Shown piece after piece: positions 25,632-37,978 of a stretch of DNA of 64,000 nucleotides. Source of the DNA: Tetrahymena elliotti 4EA (Eukaryota > Ciliophora > Oligohymenophorea > Hymenostomatida > Tetrahymenidae); NCBI GenBank assembly GCA_000231825.2, contig JH720295.1:2011191-2075190 (forward strand), read 5' to 3'. How positions within the stretch are numbered: the first letter of the stretch is position 1; each line of letters opens with the position of its first letter. The notes beneath the pieces were generated by a model. It had not been told where the DNA came from and ran no database searches. It saw only the letters and a list, made by a program, of their open reading frames with translations. A program made the translations under genes and the position numbers.

Positions 25632-28361
25632 CTTACTATCACTTCAAAACTAAAAAAACTCTCTATAATAACTTGATGAATTAAATTTTTAGAAAACTTA
25701 TTAATTACAAAAAAAAAAAAGAAATTTTTATTTTAGTTTATAAATTATATTTATCAGTATAAAAAAATACAAAATATTTCAACATATGTGTGTTTGTTAA
25801 AGTAAAATTTTTAAGTAAAAATTACAAAATCCTTTTGTATTATTTTGGGGGAGGGGAAGAGTGGGTCATTTTATAATACAGGTTTGTCAGTTTTTTTATT
25901 GATCTAATGATTTTTCAAAAATCAGATAAATCCTTTAATTCGGCAATGCTCCCCCTCATAAAGCCAAAAATACTATTATACAAATTGAGAAATCAGAGAC
26001 TCTATTTTTGTTTGTTTGGTTGTATGTTTATTTTAACAAATTTGTAACCTGAATTAAATTAGCAAGTATTAAATATAATATGAATTTGTGAAATATATTT
26101 TTATGTTTTATATTTCGTAGCTTAAATTTTAAACATTTTTTTTAAAACAAGAACAAAAATAATAATTAAATATGGCATATATCTTATTTACCTCTTGATA
26201 AATCAATCATATTTTAATTTAATTAAAGTGTTAAAATAAATCTCAAGCCATTTCAAATAAATTTTTTTTTAATTTATTTAATTATCACTAATTCTTCAGA
26301 AGTTTTAGCTGCTTTATCTATTAAATTAGAAAAAAAAGATAGCCTTCTTTTTGAACTTTAAAAAAAACAAAACAAACTATTTTAAATAAAATTATTACAT
26401 AATAATTTAAACATCTTAAATAGACAGTAGTAATTTAAAAACAATTACTTTATTTATTCATTTTATTTCAAAAATTAATTGAGCAAATCAAGTTAGCTAT
26501 TTTAATTTTTTAAAATTGATTACTATTTTAAATAAAAAAATGAATTGAAATTGATCTAAAATAATAAATTTTTTATCAACCTTAAATAAATTATGATAAT
26601 TAAATCAATAAAAAGATATATAAAATTAAAATTACTCTTCAAAAACTTCCGTCCCTTACTTTAGTAATTTAAAAATTAAATTTTAAAAAGAATATTCAGC
26701 AATTAGAAAAACAAAAGTATTAAATCATACATAAATAACTAAATCTAAATTTGAAGATTCTTTTTATAACTACTTTTTATGAACACTTTTTTCACAACTA
26801 TATTCATATCGTTTTATTAAAATAATAAAAATAAAATTTTATTTAAAAAATACAATATTTCCTTGAAGTTTAACCCTCAGTTCCACCGCAAGGAAAAAAC
26901 CTAGAGTCTAGAGTTAGAAAAAATAAGAATACAAACATTGAATAAATTTATTTTCAAGCTATTTGATTTGTGTATCAATATATTAAATAAAAAATTACAA
27001 CCATGCATTTAATTTCATTAACAAATTAAGGCAAAAAAGATTAATAATCTTTAGGTAAATAAATGGAAATGGAAAGCTAAGATCTGTCTGATTTCAATGC
27101 ATCTAACAAATTCTTAATTTGTATTTTTAACAATGAATGGGCAACATAAATATTATAAAGAACATCAAATAAAACAAAAGAGAATATCTATGATAAAAAT
27201 AATTAAATATTTTTGAATAAAGTCAATTAATATATAAGAAAGTTTTTTCTTCTAATCTTTTTTCAGAATTTAAATATCTATCTATTATACTTTTTCAATT
27301 ATCTAAAATTAAGTAGATTGCTGAGTTCTACTAACTAATTAAAGATTGTTTACTCAAGTAAAAATTATTTTTAGTTTATTTATAAAAAACAATACAACTC
27401 TAAAATTTGAATTATAAATTTTTTATAACAAATAGAGCATCATACATGTATTTATTATCATCTAAATAAATTTGTTTTTTTTCTTGCCATTTTTTATTAA
27501 GAATTGAAGGAAGAGATGTTTGGAAGGATAATTTATTATGAATTATTTAATGTTATGTTTTTGATAAATTAAATGATGGTATTTGAGTTGATTGTAAAAT
27601 AAATGAAAATTAGTTTATTAATGAAAATTAATATTAGCCAATAAATCAGAAACATAAAACAAACATTTAATTTTAATTTGAGAAAGTAAACGATTTTTTA
27701 AATTTATCTTAGTACAATTTTTATCAAGCCAAAATAAAAAGGTTGATTGAATGAATAAAGATATAAAAACAATAATTAAATAGGTTAAAAAATAATAAAA
27801 ATGTTTGATTCCAATATTTAATTAGATTTCTTTTATTAACTTTACTGAATTTTGTTTCAAACTTAGAAGTGTTTTTTGGCAGAGTAAATAGACCTAAAAT
27901 AGTAGAACAAATATTTTATGATAGGATAAATAAATAATTAATGAATTGATTTATTTCAAATTATCTATTCTAAGGTTTATTTCTTACCCTCTAAAATCCA
28001 TTTACAACTTAAACGCTTTGCTTGCTTGTTTGTTTTAAGTTTTAATATTTTTATGAAATTATTTAAGAAATCCTTAAATTTTACATTAACTTTTTTTAAT
28101 TTTAAACTTGCAATTTATCTATCCTTCATTCTATTACAGATGATAATAAATAACTAGAAAAATATTAGAAGCTGGTAAGTCGGTCACACTTTCTTTCTTC
28201 TTTCTTTCTTTGTTTCTTTTTCTTTTTCTGTTTCTGATAGCTAACAAAATTGTTAGTTTGTTTCAAATTTCTAATTTAATTATTTTGTTTCATTCAAATT
28301 TAAATGGCTTTATTCATTTTTGATAGAAGAAAAATTCTTATTTGATAGGGATTCTCAATCA
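25632..28361. other. Long intergenic region, no gene seen
   Basis: About 2.7 kb of A/T-rich DNA. Noted: a G-run segment 'gggggaggggaagagtggg' near 25847 with a C-run 'ctccccctcat' near 25950; a less A/T-rich patch at 26870-26920; and a pyrimidine-rich tract of TTTC units at 28191-28236. A short frame at 28137-28172 ends at a good donor (GTAAGT) but does not join the next frame in phase. Confidence 0.4.
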
Positions 28362-28745
28362 ATGCAATGGCAATTAGTAAAAATTAATGTTTAAGGAGAT
28401 ATTATGATATACTAAGAAACACTCTATGTTTTTAACTGTTTCTAATTAGGGATTTTTAATATTTAGGAATCATTAAGTAATCCATAATAATTTATATTAC
28501 TAAACTAAATACACTTTAATATTATGAAGAAATTTAGTTAGAGTTTGTTTTTTTATGTAATTTCCTTTGCTTAGAAAATTGAATTAGACTTTTTGTGCAC
28601 TATCTAACAAAACAAACAAATAAACAAGGATGAAAGAATTTAGTTTAGAGAGTAAAAGAAATTTGAGTATGAAAAATGTTCATTCACGGGAGATTTTAGC
28701 TGGATGAAAATTAAAGACTTTGGAGTAGCTATGTAAAATAGATGA
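28362..28745 (+). CDS. Possible 127-aa ORF of unknown function
   Basis: A ciliate-code frame starting MQWQLVKINVQGDIMIYQ and ending MKIKDFGVAMQNR then TGA. The frame is also open upstream for a further stretch (to FKWLYSFLIEEKFLFDRDS), so it may be part of a spliced gene. KIKDFGVAM recalls a kinase DFG segment, but no other kinase motif is present, so I do not call it one. It lies upstream of BDP1 on the same strand. It may be a chance frame. Confidence 0.3.
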
Positions 28746-29381
28746 GAGAGTTCAATTAATACATAGATATATAGTAGTGTTTAGAGTTAAAAAAGAAAGA
28801 GGAAGAAAAGTTAGAAAGAAAGAAAGAAACAAATTTGCATTTGGCAGATTAAATATAGGAGGAGAAGATGGATAGATAGATAAATAGATAAAGAGATAAA
28901 TTATGAGTGTAGAATATAAAAAAGAAAGGAGGATTGAAAATAATGCAAAATATAGTCAAAGAGTGTAGGGGCGAGACTATAATAATAATAATTAGAAAAA
29001 AGGAATTAATTTTTGTATTAACCACAAAATACAATAAAAGAGAAAGCAATCACTATAAAGAAGCAAATAAAACTTAAGTAAATAACAAACAATATATTAT
29101 TAGAATTCTTTAGTCCTTCAACTTATACTGATGCCACTCAGCTCTTACCTTAAGATAAGTGTTCAGCAAACACTCCAACAAGCTCCATAGATAATGAGGA
29201 TGCTATGGAAGGAAGGATGAAGGTGGGAAGGCTGATTGTGTGAAGAAGTGACTGAATGAAAAAAACTAGAGTGAGTATATTGTATTTATTATATACTTTG
29301 TATAAATATAGGAAGAAGAATATATAAATAAGACAAATTAACAATAGCAAAAAAGCACCATAATATAAAAAGAAAAGAGGA
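28746..29381. other. Upstream region of BDP1 with simple repeats
   Basis: Purine-rich. It contains GATA-type repeats at about 28868-28892 and AGAA-rich runs. This is presumed promoter and 5' UTR of the BDP1-like gene. No coding sequence that I can support. Confidence 0.4.
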
Positions 29382-31215
29382 ATGGAACAAATTATTACCG
29401 AAAAGCCTATTATTACTGTCCCCGAAAAGACTAAGAAGCAACCCGTCAAGAGAGGCATGACTCAAATCGCTAAGGAAGAAACTAAGAGAGAAAGAATTCA
29501 AAGAGAACAAAGAGAAGAAATTGAATGCGCAAAGTTGGAAAAGTTGGAAAAGAGAGTCAAGTTGAATGATGAAGTTAGAATTACTAAGTCTGCTAAGGAA
29601 TGTATTAATAGCACTTTAGGCCATAATGAGAACCATGAATCTGTCTTGGAATTGAATGGAAACGGATTTGCAATTAATTTGTCCTTATCACTTCTCTCTT
29701 CTTGTGCTTCTTTATAAGAAAACAGTGCTTGTTAAAGCTCTTGTTTGAACGCACTCTCTTCTCCTATGAGAGCTTTGTCATAGATGTCAACATCCTATTC
29801 CAACTTGGATGATGAGTCTCTCAATGACGAAACTTCCTCACCTCTAGCTCACCTCAACAACAAGAAATCCACTTCCAACGAATGCGTCTCCTCTCATTTC
29901 CTCTCCTAAAAAATACTCTCAGATGACGATGAAGAAGAATTTGATGATATAGAGAAAAGTAGTAGCGATAATCCAATACCAAATATAACGTCGCTGTAGT
30001 CGTTAGATTCATGTCCACTGCAGGGGCATAGTTAGTTGAAAAGCACCAACATTGAAGACTTAAGCACCTCCTAAAAAACCATTGCTTAGTTGTAAGTTGA
30101 AGAAAAATCCTCCTCAACTACCTCCTAAGTAGTCAAAAAAGGTATTAACAGTGCTTCATTCTTAAACAGAGAACACACCAAAAAATGGTCTTAAGATGAA
30201 ACCCTTAAATTCTACAAAGGACTTGAGCTATTCGGAACTGACTTCTCAATGATCTCAAGGCTCTTCACCAACAGAACCCGCAAAATGTGCAAGGTAACTA
30301 ATAAACTTTCATACTTACTTACAAAAAGAAACTTTAGAACTACTAGCTAATTAACATAATAAGAAGAGTTTCAAATACAAGTTTGCAAATAGAGCTTTTA
30401 CAAAAAGAACAAAAAAAAACAAATTAACAATCAAATCACCAAGCAAGTATTTATTAATAATTTTTTATAAAATGAATGTAGAACAAATTCAGAAAAGAGG
30501 AGAAAGTCAACATTTAAGAAATTGAAAAGCGCCTCTAATGCAACAGAAGTCTCCGCATGAAGAAGGTTGTCTAAAAGCTCAACGCCATCCGTGCTAGACT
30601 CAACCTCAAAGCAGCTAAAACTCCTGAAGAGCGCATCTAAATCATTCAAAATGCTCGCAGATCCCGCTTTGATAGTTTCAACAGCATTGACTCTTTAGAT
30701 ATTGTAAGATATTATTATAATTTTGTTTTTTCACCACTTGATTAAATCACCTTCATTTAAATCTATCAATCCAATCACCCATTAGACTGTGCCATCCTAT
30801 TTAAAGAGGAGTTTTTACATTAATATAATTATTAAAGTGGATATACAAATATACTTCCTAATTAATTAAACAAACTTTCAGTCTAAATATTTTTTAAATT
30901 TCCCCATTTCTTAATCTCAAAATCAAACAAACAAACAAACAAAAATTTGATTGATTAATTTTGAAGCTGGGTAGTTGTTATAAATCTGATTGAATGATTG
31001 ATAATTCTAAGTGATTTAGATATTTCTTTATCCTCTCGATATTTTTGCACTAAATATATTTATCTCTTAATCCTACAAAAATATCTAACAAACTTTCCAA
31101 TTTTTCTTTTTTATTGCCTCCACCTTAAAAATTTGTTTTCTAAATCTCAATTTTAAAAAAATAGAATGTCGTCGAAACCATCGAAAGTCAACTCAACGGA
31201 TAATCTCTCTTTTGA
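29382..31215 (+). CDS. BDP1: TFIIIB subunit B'' (BDP1), SANT/Myb domain
   Basis: Exons 29382-30293, 30482-30703 and 31165-31215 total 1185 nt, giving 394 aa, checked. The N-terminal half is low complexity: Lys/Glu-rich, then Ser/Thr/Asp/Gln-rich with SDDDEEEFDD. The SANT domain straddles the first splice: KKWSQDETLKFYKGLELFGT, DFSMISRLFTNRTRKMCK, then NKFRKEE. This is the diagnostic Bdp1 signature (W..ET..FY..L..FGTDFS.I..LF..R.R...K.KF..E). A basic region, RLNLKAAKTPEERIQIIQNA, follows. Bdp1 joins TBP and Brf1 in TFIIIB to recruit RNA polymerase III to tRNA and 5S genes in the nucleus. The 5' part uses many CAA, AAG and C-ending codons, which in ciliates goes with good expression. It is shorter than the yeast protein and much shorter than the human one. 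Confidence 0.9.
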
Positions 31216-32307
31216 GACAACCAAACAAGCTTACCTAGCTAGAAAATAATTTTCTCCCTAAAAGTGAATTATTGAATTACCTCTCTTGATTCATTCATTT
31301 CACTAAATTAAGCAAAAATATTAAAATAACCTAGCCAAAACAAACAATCAAAAAAATAGCTTTCTAAATAAATTTCGGGGAATAAAAGTCTAATTCGTAT
31401 AAAAGAAGTAACCAGCTTATTATAGTATGAAAAATTAAACGAGTAACTAATGATTAACTAAAATATTAGTGAGTTGCTTATAAAATATGTTGTTTTTCAT
31501 GTATTTCTTAATATAATATTGAATTAAATTGATCCTTGCTTACTTAAAATATTCTATTCTTACCATTAGTTTATTTTAAAATAAAAATTTATTATTTGTT
31601 AATCTTTAGAGTAATCTTTAAACTTCTTACATTATATTCTACTACATTTCAGTTATCCTTTTTATTATCGCAAATCTCAAAAGAACAATTTAATTAATTT
31701 TTTGAATGAAATTATTAATTTGCAAAAAAATTTGTTCCAAATAAATCCTATCTTTTTATCTTTTGGTTGTTTTCAATTTTTCGCGATAATTAATTTCGAA
31801 AACGGAAAATTAAATAAATAATAAATTTGATCAGAAATATGAAAAATAAACAAATTGTTTGTTGTTTTGATTATTTTTGATTGATTAGAATCAATCAATG
31901 CAGCATATCTTTCTTTGATATTCAACAAATTCCAAAAAATATCTTTTCAATCAAATTTGCAAATTAACTTAAATCATTTCTTTCTTATTCACTTAAAACA
32001 AACAACCCAAATTTTAATAAATTTTAAACAATGTTTTCTGATGTTAAATTCTACTTTTGATTTCCACTAATAAAATATCTAATTTAGATAAATTAAAAAT
32101 ATTCTCCTATTCAGTATTTATTTTGTCATAATGAAAAATATTTTTGCTTTTATCCAGTATTCTTAATCACTTTAATATTTCGTTAAGTTTAAATTTATTT
32201 ACAAGTAGAACTCTCAATTTGCAATTTTCTTTTAAAATCTTGAAAATATTTATAAAATTATTAAGTATTTTTATCAATTCATTTTTTATCTAAAAAAAGG
32301 GAATATT
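31216..32307. other. Intergenic, no gene seen
   Basis: Downstream of BDP1. A/T-rich with only short chance frames; no RNA gene or repeat array that I can support. Confidence 0.45.
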
Positions 32308-32445
32308 TCACATTTTATTGCTTTCTTCAAAACCAAATGAAAGTGATATTTTCTCATTGAAATAATAAGTAAAATATTCATCAATAAATTTATGATCTTT
32401 CCATATCTTTAAAGCATTTGCATCTATCTGTTTAAGTTCTCTCAT
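32308..32445 (-). CDS. Possible 45-aa ORF, unknown
   Basis: A short minus-strand frame, MRELKQIDANALKIWKDHKF onward to GFEESNKM then TGA. The composition is protein-like, with mixed charged and aromatic residues, but nothing is recognisable and no neighbouring exon is evident. It lies downstream of the FAM135-like gene and could be a relic exon or chance. Confidence 0.2.
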   Translation of the reverse strand: MRELKQIDANALKIWKDHKFIDEYFTYYFNEKISLSFGFEESNKM

Positions 32446-32809
32446 AAAATAACTATTTACAAAATTAAATAAAAAGCCATTTCAAATTAATAATGCTTTT
32501 TATTTTGTATTAAAAAGCAAGTAAAGTATTAATGAATTCTCTTATGACTATTCCTATCTTTTAAGTTTTGAATACTTTTGTTTGTTTGTTTGTTTGTTCT
32601 TAATTTGATTTGTTACAAAAAATTTAATTTTATTTGGGAAAAAAATTTTATAATAGAATAAATTCAAAATAAAGAAGATGTTCATTAGTTTGGTTTTTAT
32701 TGAATAAATTTTGAAAGAAATTAATACAGAAAAGTAATGAATTTTTTTAAAGTTTTTATGAATATAAAGAATCAGTAATTTAATTTTAAGAATAATATAT
32801 TTATTTTTC

Positions 32810-32905
32810 CTTTTGAAAAAATGGCCGAAGTTATAAACTAAAATTTTACTGCAAAACTTAATAGCTTTATTAAAGTTATTTGTGGATCTATCTATCTTTT
32901 TTGTA
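32810..32905 (-). pseudogene. Decayed copy of the last exon of the FAM135-like gene
   Basis: On the minus strand this segment resembles the terminal exon at about 33157-33253. The end of the intact exon, KTLVYCFDHLF, appears here as SKILVYNFGHFF, and GRSAH appears as DRST. The terminal TGA is not in place (KR follows). Flanking DNA is also similar (compare 32690-32820 with 33030-33175), so a unit of about 350 bp was duplicated in tandem. It is too diverged to be a working exon. Confidence 0.6.
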
Positions 32906-33153
32906 GACTATTGGTTTATTTATTAATTTTCATATATAAATAAATAATTATTTACTTTGATAGAAAAAATAAATTTTAAAATGAATTAAATTGATAAGGA
33001 GTGAGAGACTGACTGACTAGTTTGTGCTGAGTAAATTTTTAAAGAAATGAATGAATACAGTAGAATAATAGATTATTCTTGAAGTGATTATAAATATAAA
33101 GAAAGAATCAATAATTAATTAATTAGTAATTTAGATATTATATAGTAATTTTT

Positions 33154-36100
33154 TCATTAGAAAAGATGGTCGAAGCAATAAACCAGGGTTTTAGCCAAAG
33201 CATCACTTTCAAGGAATTAAATATGGGCAGATCTACCTATCATGTTGTCAATTGTTTTCTTTATGGTCTTATTACTTTTAATATTAATAAAATAAATAAG
33301 AATATTAATATTTAAAACTAACTTTATTTACTCTTTTATTTTAAAGTTAACATCAATTCTATGAATTCTATCAGTTCTTAATTGGCCTAACAAATTATCT
33401 ACCATTGAGTTATAAATTCTTCCTTTCCTATTGTTAATTAATTATGACAGTTTTAATTTATATTTTTAAAAAGTAGAATTACTGATTTTCATTTGATGCT
33501 TCATCACATTTTTATATTCTTGCCGATTCAAAAGGCACATATTAGTCTTGGTATGAACTTAACAAAGCAATATTTCTAAACCAATTCAATCCTGGTTAGT
33601 TGGTTAATTTGTATAAATAACAATCTGCTAATTATTCTGCATCACTCATGTGAAGTTGTGTTAAACACTCACTCTTTCTAGTTGTCTTTAAGAACCAAAT
33701 ACCTTTTTTATTTTTAATTAATATTTTTTAGAATTATCTTATTTTTTAATCGAGGTTTTGTTTAATAAACTCATACAAAAATACAAGTTTTTTTAGATTG
33801 ATTTAAAAGAAAATAAATTTTTTACCAGCTTCAATCAACTTAGAAGAATTGTACATATAACCTAAATGAGGGGAAGAGAGAGACATATATAAGAACATTT
33901 TATCACTGAATTCAGAAAGATGAGGAAGAGCTGATCTAATGATAACTCCACCAAGTGAGTGACCAATAAAACTTAGTCTTCCTAGAGTATCACCTGGACA
34001 CCATTCTTTAATATATTGGGTTACCTTTGATAGAAAAATAATTGATGAAATAAATTTTATTGATTAAAAGATTTTGTGTTACTTCAATAGATAATCTCTT
34101 TCCCATATCTGCTATGTTACCATTAGTAAATTCTTCGTTTGATTTAGAACTCAAGAATAGAGCATCAGGATACATCAAATATAAATTATTTTTGATTAGT
34201 CTCATATCAAAATAGTTTCCTTAGAATCCGTGACACAAAACAATAACATGAGATTTCTTTTGATTATCATTCACTTAAGGCATTATTTTCTATTTTTTAA
34301 AATAGTTGATTAATTAATATCATTATTTATATATTTATTTATCTCACCTTGTAGGGATTAATATATATTTCTTCTAACAAAAATGGCCTTAAATCTGTTT
34401 AAGGAATTAAATTTAAATCAACTAAATTCAAAGATTCTGAATGATGTTCAATCATTAACTCCAACTAATTTTTAATAATAATAATTTAATTTATCTAGTT
34501 TACTTCTAAAAACTCTTACTTTTTATCTCAAAATATTTGAAGTAACTTCATTCTATTTTCCTGTTTTCTTCTCTTTAGGCTAAGTAATATCATGAGGGAA
34601 TTGATCTCTGCTTACACTTTCACCCCATCTATTATTCAAAAATTATTCTATTAAATTAGCTCAAAAAAACTTAAATGACTCTAAAGTTAAAAATAGATTT
34701 CAAAAATATTTATAGTAATTTTTCACATTTGTGATCTTTTAAAAAATGTAAATTTTGTGTCTTAATTAATTGTTTTATTGATTTTAGCATTTTTTATTTT
34801 TCGTAAAATCAATTATAGATAGATGATATGAACTAGTTTATTACTCAAGAAATTTTCAATAGAAATTTAAATATTTTTGTTTTACTTTAACCATTTCTGC
34901 TTTTTTTAAAAAATAAATCAGCTTGCTGCTTTGTTAATTTTTTTCATTTTCAATTTCAACAAATGAATAAAAAATTAACTTCCTCTCTATCATATTTTTA
35001 ATACAAATTTAATTATTTTTTATTTAGTTTAATCATTTCTCAATTCTAAAAATATGTTTTTTTGATTGATTTTTATCTAATATATCAATTAATTAATCTA
35101 TAATAGAAAATTAAATTTTTAAAGCGAATTTAATTTTAATTTGAATCGTTAATTAGATTGTATGTGTTAATGAAGTGGTTGCTTTTTAGTAAATTTGTTG
35201 ATTTATTTAAGGGTTTGTGAATTGATTTGATGGTTTGCTTTTTATCTAATTTTTGAAGTTTTAGAGTAGTTTTTATAAAATGTTAGAAAGTAAAATAGAG
35301 GATGAATTACTTTTCTTTCATTCTTAAAATAAAAGGCTTTTTCAAGTAATTTATGGAACGATCTCCATCGATTCTGAGCAATTCGATTAGTTTGTTCCAT
35401 AATTAGAATATGTTTCCTGATACTATGTTCATGTCAGAGAGTACAAATTTAGAGAATGAGTCCATTTGTTTAAAGTCATTAAGATTATAAAATTTAGCTA
35501 TTTGAGGGATTTCCTTATCAAGAGAAGGCTGCTATATAGATCTGCTTTAGTTGATGTGATTGCTAGAAATACTTTAAGTGAGTCCTAATGCTTATGTGAT
35601 TGCGTTACTGTTATTATTTGAATAGTTGTTTTGTGAGGATTAGGGTAACTATTATTAGTAAATAGGTTATCTCTAATGTTGAGATGAAATTTAAGTTGAA
35701 ACTCCTGATTAAGAGATTGAGTTATATGATAATACATTTATACTATTCTAAGAAGAGGGATATTATGCTTAATTAATTTAGGTTGGCTAAAATGTTCTGT
35801 TTTAAGAAAGAATAGGAGTTATTCCTTTTGGCTGACAAAAAATCTTATTTTATGAGGGTAAATCAGGATAAGGTAAATCAATTATATTCTCTTGTAATGT
35901 AGCAGATACTTTTTTTAATTCTGGGAAAGCATCCAAAACCTAAACAAGGACTTTCTTTAAATTTTAATAGCTCTGTCTCAATCCTACCACATAGTATTCA
36001 AAGAACTACTGCACATACTCCTATTTGACTATTTTTTAATTAAAAACATAAAATATTTCAAAATCCATTCAATAAAAGCAGCCAACATTTTTCATTAAAC

Positions 36101-37978
36101 TTGAATTAAATTCTTTGCTTTATTCAAAAAAATAATGCATTTTATATCCTGTCAAACCTTTAAGGCTAAATTGTTCTCATTTTCAAAGAATTAAGAAATA
36201 TTTATTTATTGAATGAATTGGAAATACTCTTCAACTTAATTTATTTTTCATTAAAATTGAATTAAATTAATAATTGTTTGTTTTCTTCAAAAAAATCATT
36301 GCTTTTCGATTCATTCTTTTAAATTAGATCGTTGCCATTTTGAATTCATTCAGGAATAATGAATTATTTATTATATGATTTGGTAGACTAATCCAACTTA
36401 AATTGGATCAATATAAATTTATTATGATATTTTCTTTATTCCTTATTCATTAATTTATTAACAAAGGTAGTTAAAGTTAATTCTCAAGAATTTTTAGCTT
36501 ATTTTGTGTAAGAATGAATGAATCAAAAAATTGAGTTGGTTTGGCAGGAAGTTTTTTAACTTATTGAAACGATTTATTTATTTATTATATCTAATCTTGA
36601 TTTTTCTTTTATTTATTACTTTAGTAATAAGTAAGGGCTATTAACAAGATAAACAATTTTTCTTCAAACTGTAATTTCTTCACAAAGTGTTGGCAGTTTT
36701 TGAATTTATGAGATTAAAGAGTATTGATTACATCTGTAAGTGATTTTATTAAGGAACTCTAAGAAACTGCTGGGTTGAATAAGGAGACTATTTCCGATGG
36801 CGTTTTCCTAAAATTAAAAAATATAAATATAAGTATGTAAATTTGTATACAATTAAAATAGTACTTTATTATTTACTTATGCTTTATTGTTTGGGTTATT
36901 TGACATGAGTTCAAGTTAGTAGTCGCTAAGTCTGAATTTGAAATCTTTAATTAAAAGATTAAATAAGATATTTCACTATAATTTTAATAAAATAAATACC
37001 TAATAATACGGTATGAAAGGTTGCTTCAGCTTAGCAGTAGTGATGACCACTAAATTAAATAGGAATGTATTCATGGATTCCAAACGAGCTATTATTCACT
37101 TAGCACTAAAATAAACTGACTTGTTTGAATGCATTTTCCTTTATTTTCAAATATTTAATATTAATTTAACAGATAATAGAAAGATTTTTCTTTAAAAATT
37201 AATTGATTTTAATTAAATTTCAATTTAAATCTAGATTGCATGTATTGCTTTCTTTTCTTTTTGATGGAACGATTAATAACACTTATTTATTTTTCTCTTT
37301 TTTAAGAAATTTGATTTGAATTGATAAATAGGAAATATCAAAGATGAAAGAGAGTTAGTTACCTAGTTATTTTAGCATTATCCCATCATAGAAAAATCAG
37401 CACACATAAGTTCGCAAGTTAAAATAAACTAATTATTTTGATATTAAGGATAAGCATCAACTTCTGATCTCCAGAAACACATCAAATTCCTACGAGATTT
37501 ATTTAACAATAATTTATGTTTTTTATTTGCTTTTTTAACTTGAAAAATAAAAAAATTATTTTCAAGATTTTTACAATGGAACAGTTTCTTCGCAAAATCT
37601 GATGGGGAATTTTTGAGTGCAAAATGAAAATGTTTCATCTTCAATTTGTCCATCTCCAAACTATCTAACGAATCCTTTCTACTGTTAAATTATGAATGAA
37701 TGAATGACGTTAATATTTTAATGCAGGAAACAAAATATCTGAAATCGCTTTCTTTTTATATGTAAAGTGTAAAGATTTACTTTTTTATCTTGTTTCTAAG
37801 CTATCTATGGATTCTCTTCACATTAAACTAAATTGTAAGGCTATGCAAATATTTTTCTTCCTTTAGGATCTATATGATGCAAAGACATTCTTAAATAATA
37901 AAGTCCTTATTAGAAAAGATCTACATTATTGAATTCGTGCAAATGAAGCCCGAATTCCATTGTTGCTTTATAAGACAT
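33154..37978 (-). CDS. FAM135-like / DUF676 putative serine hydrolase
   Basis: About ten exons from ATG at 37978 to TGA at 33154. The N-terminal FAM135 domain begins MSYKATMEFGLHLHEFNNVD with LFQQGLYYLR; further exons give GDGQIEDETF, then GIHEYIPIQFSGHHYCQAEA (about 37.15-37.0 kb) and KTPSEIVSLFNPAVSQSSL (36.8 kb). A long exon (about 35.95-35.1 kb) encodes a Gln/Asn/Ser-rich linker and IFQLWNKLIELL. The C-terminal alpha/beta-hydrolase part has HVIVLCHGFQGNYFDMR (34.2 kb), the nucleophile elbow SFIGHSLGGVIIRS (33.96 kb), LSLSSPHLGYMYNSSKL and YVPFESARIQKCDEA, ending GRSAHIQFLESDALA. The motif order matches human FAM135A/B, with GHSLGG kept, so lipase or esterase activity is plausible but the substrate is unknown. 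It is shorter than the human protein. Some internal exon borders are approximate. Confidence 0.87.

Noticed and set aside
28573..28745. KIKDFGVAM as evidence for a second kinase.
   Set aside because: No Gly loop, catalytic loop or APE segment is present in the neighbouring frames, so one DFG tripeptide is not enough.
29150..29510. Two hydrophobic minus-strand frames near 29150-29510.
   Set aside because: They are antisense to the Lys/Glu-rich start of BDP1 and its A/G-rich leader, which yields Phe/Leu/Ser-rich translations.
35281..35880. A plus-strand frame (MLESKIEDELLFF...) with only two internal TGA codons, which looked like a pseudogene or a selenoprotein.
   Set aside because: The minus strand of the same DNA is the long Gln-rich linker exon of the FAM135-like gene, open throughout and continuous with its other exons. 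The plus frame is an antisense shadow.
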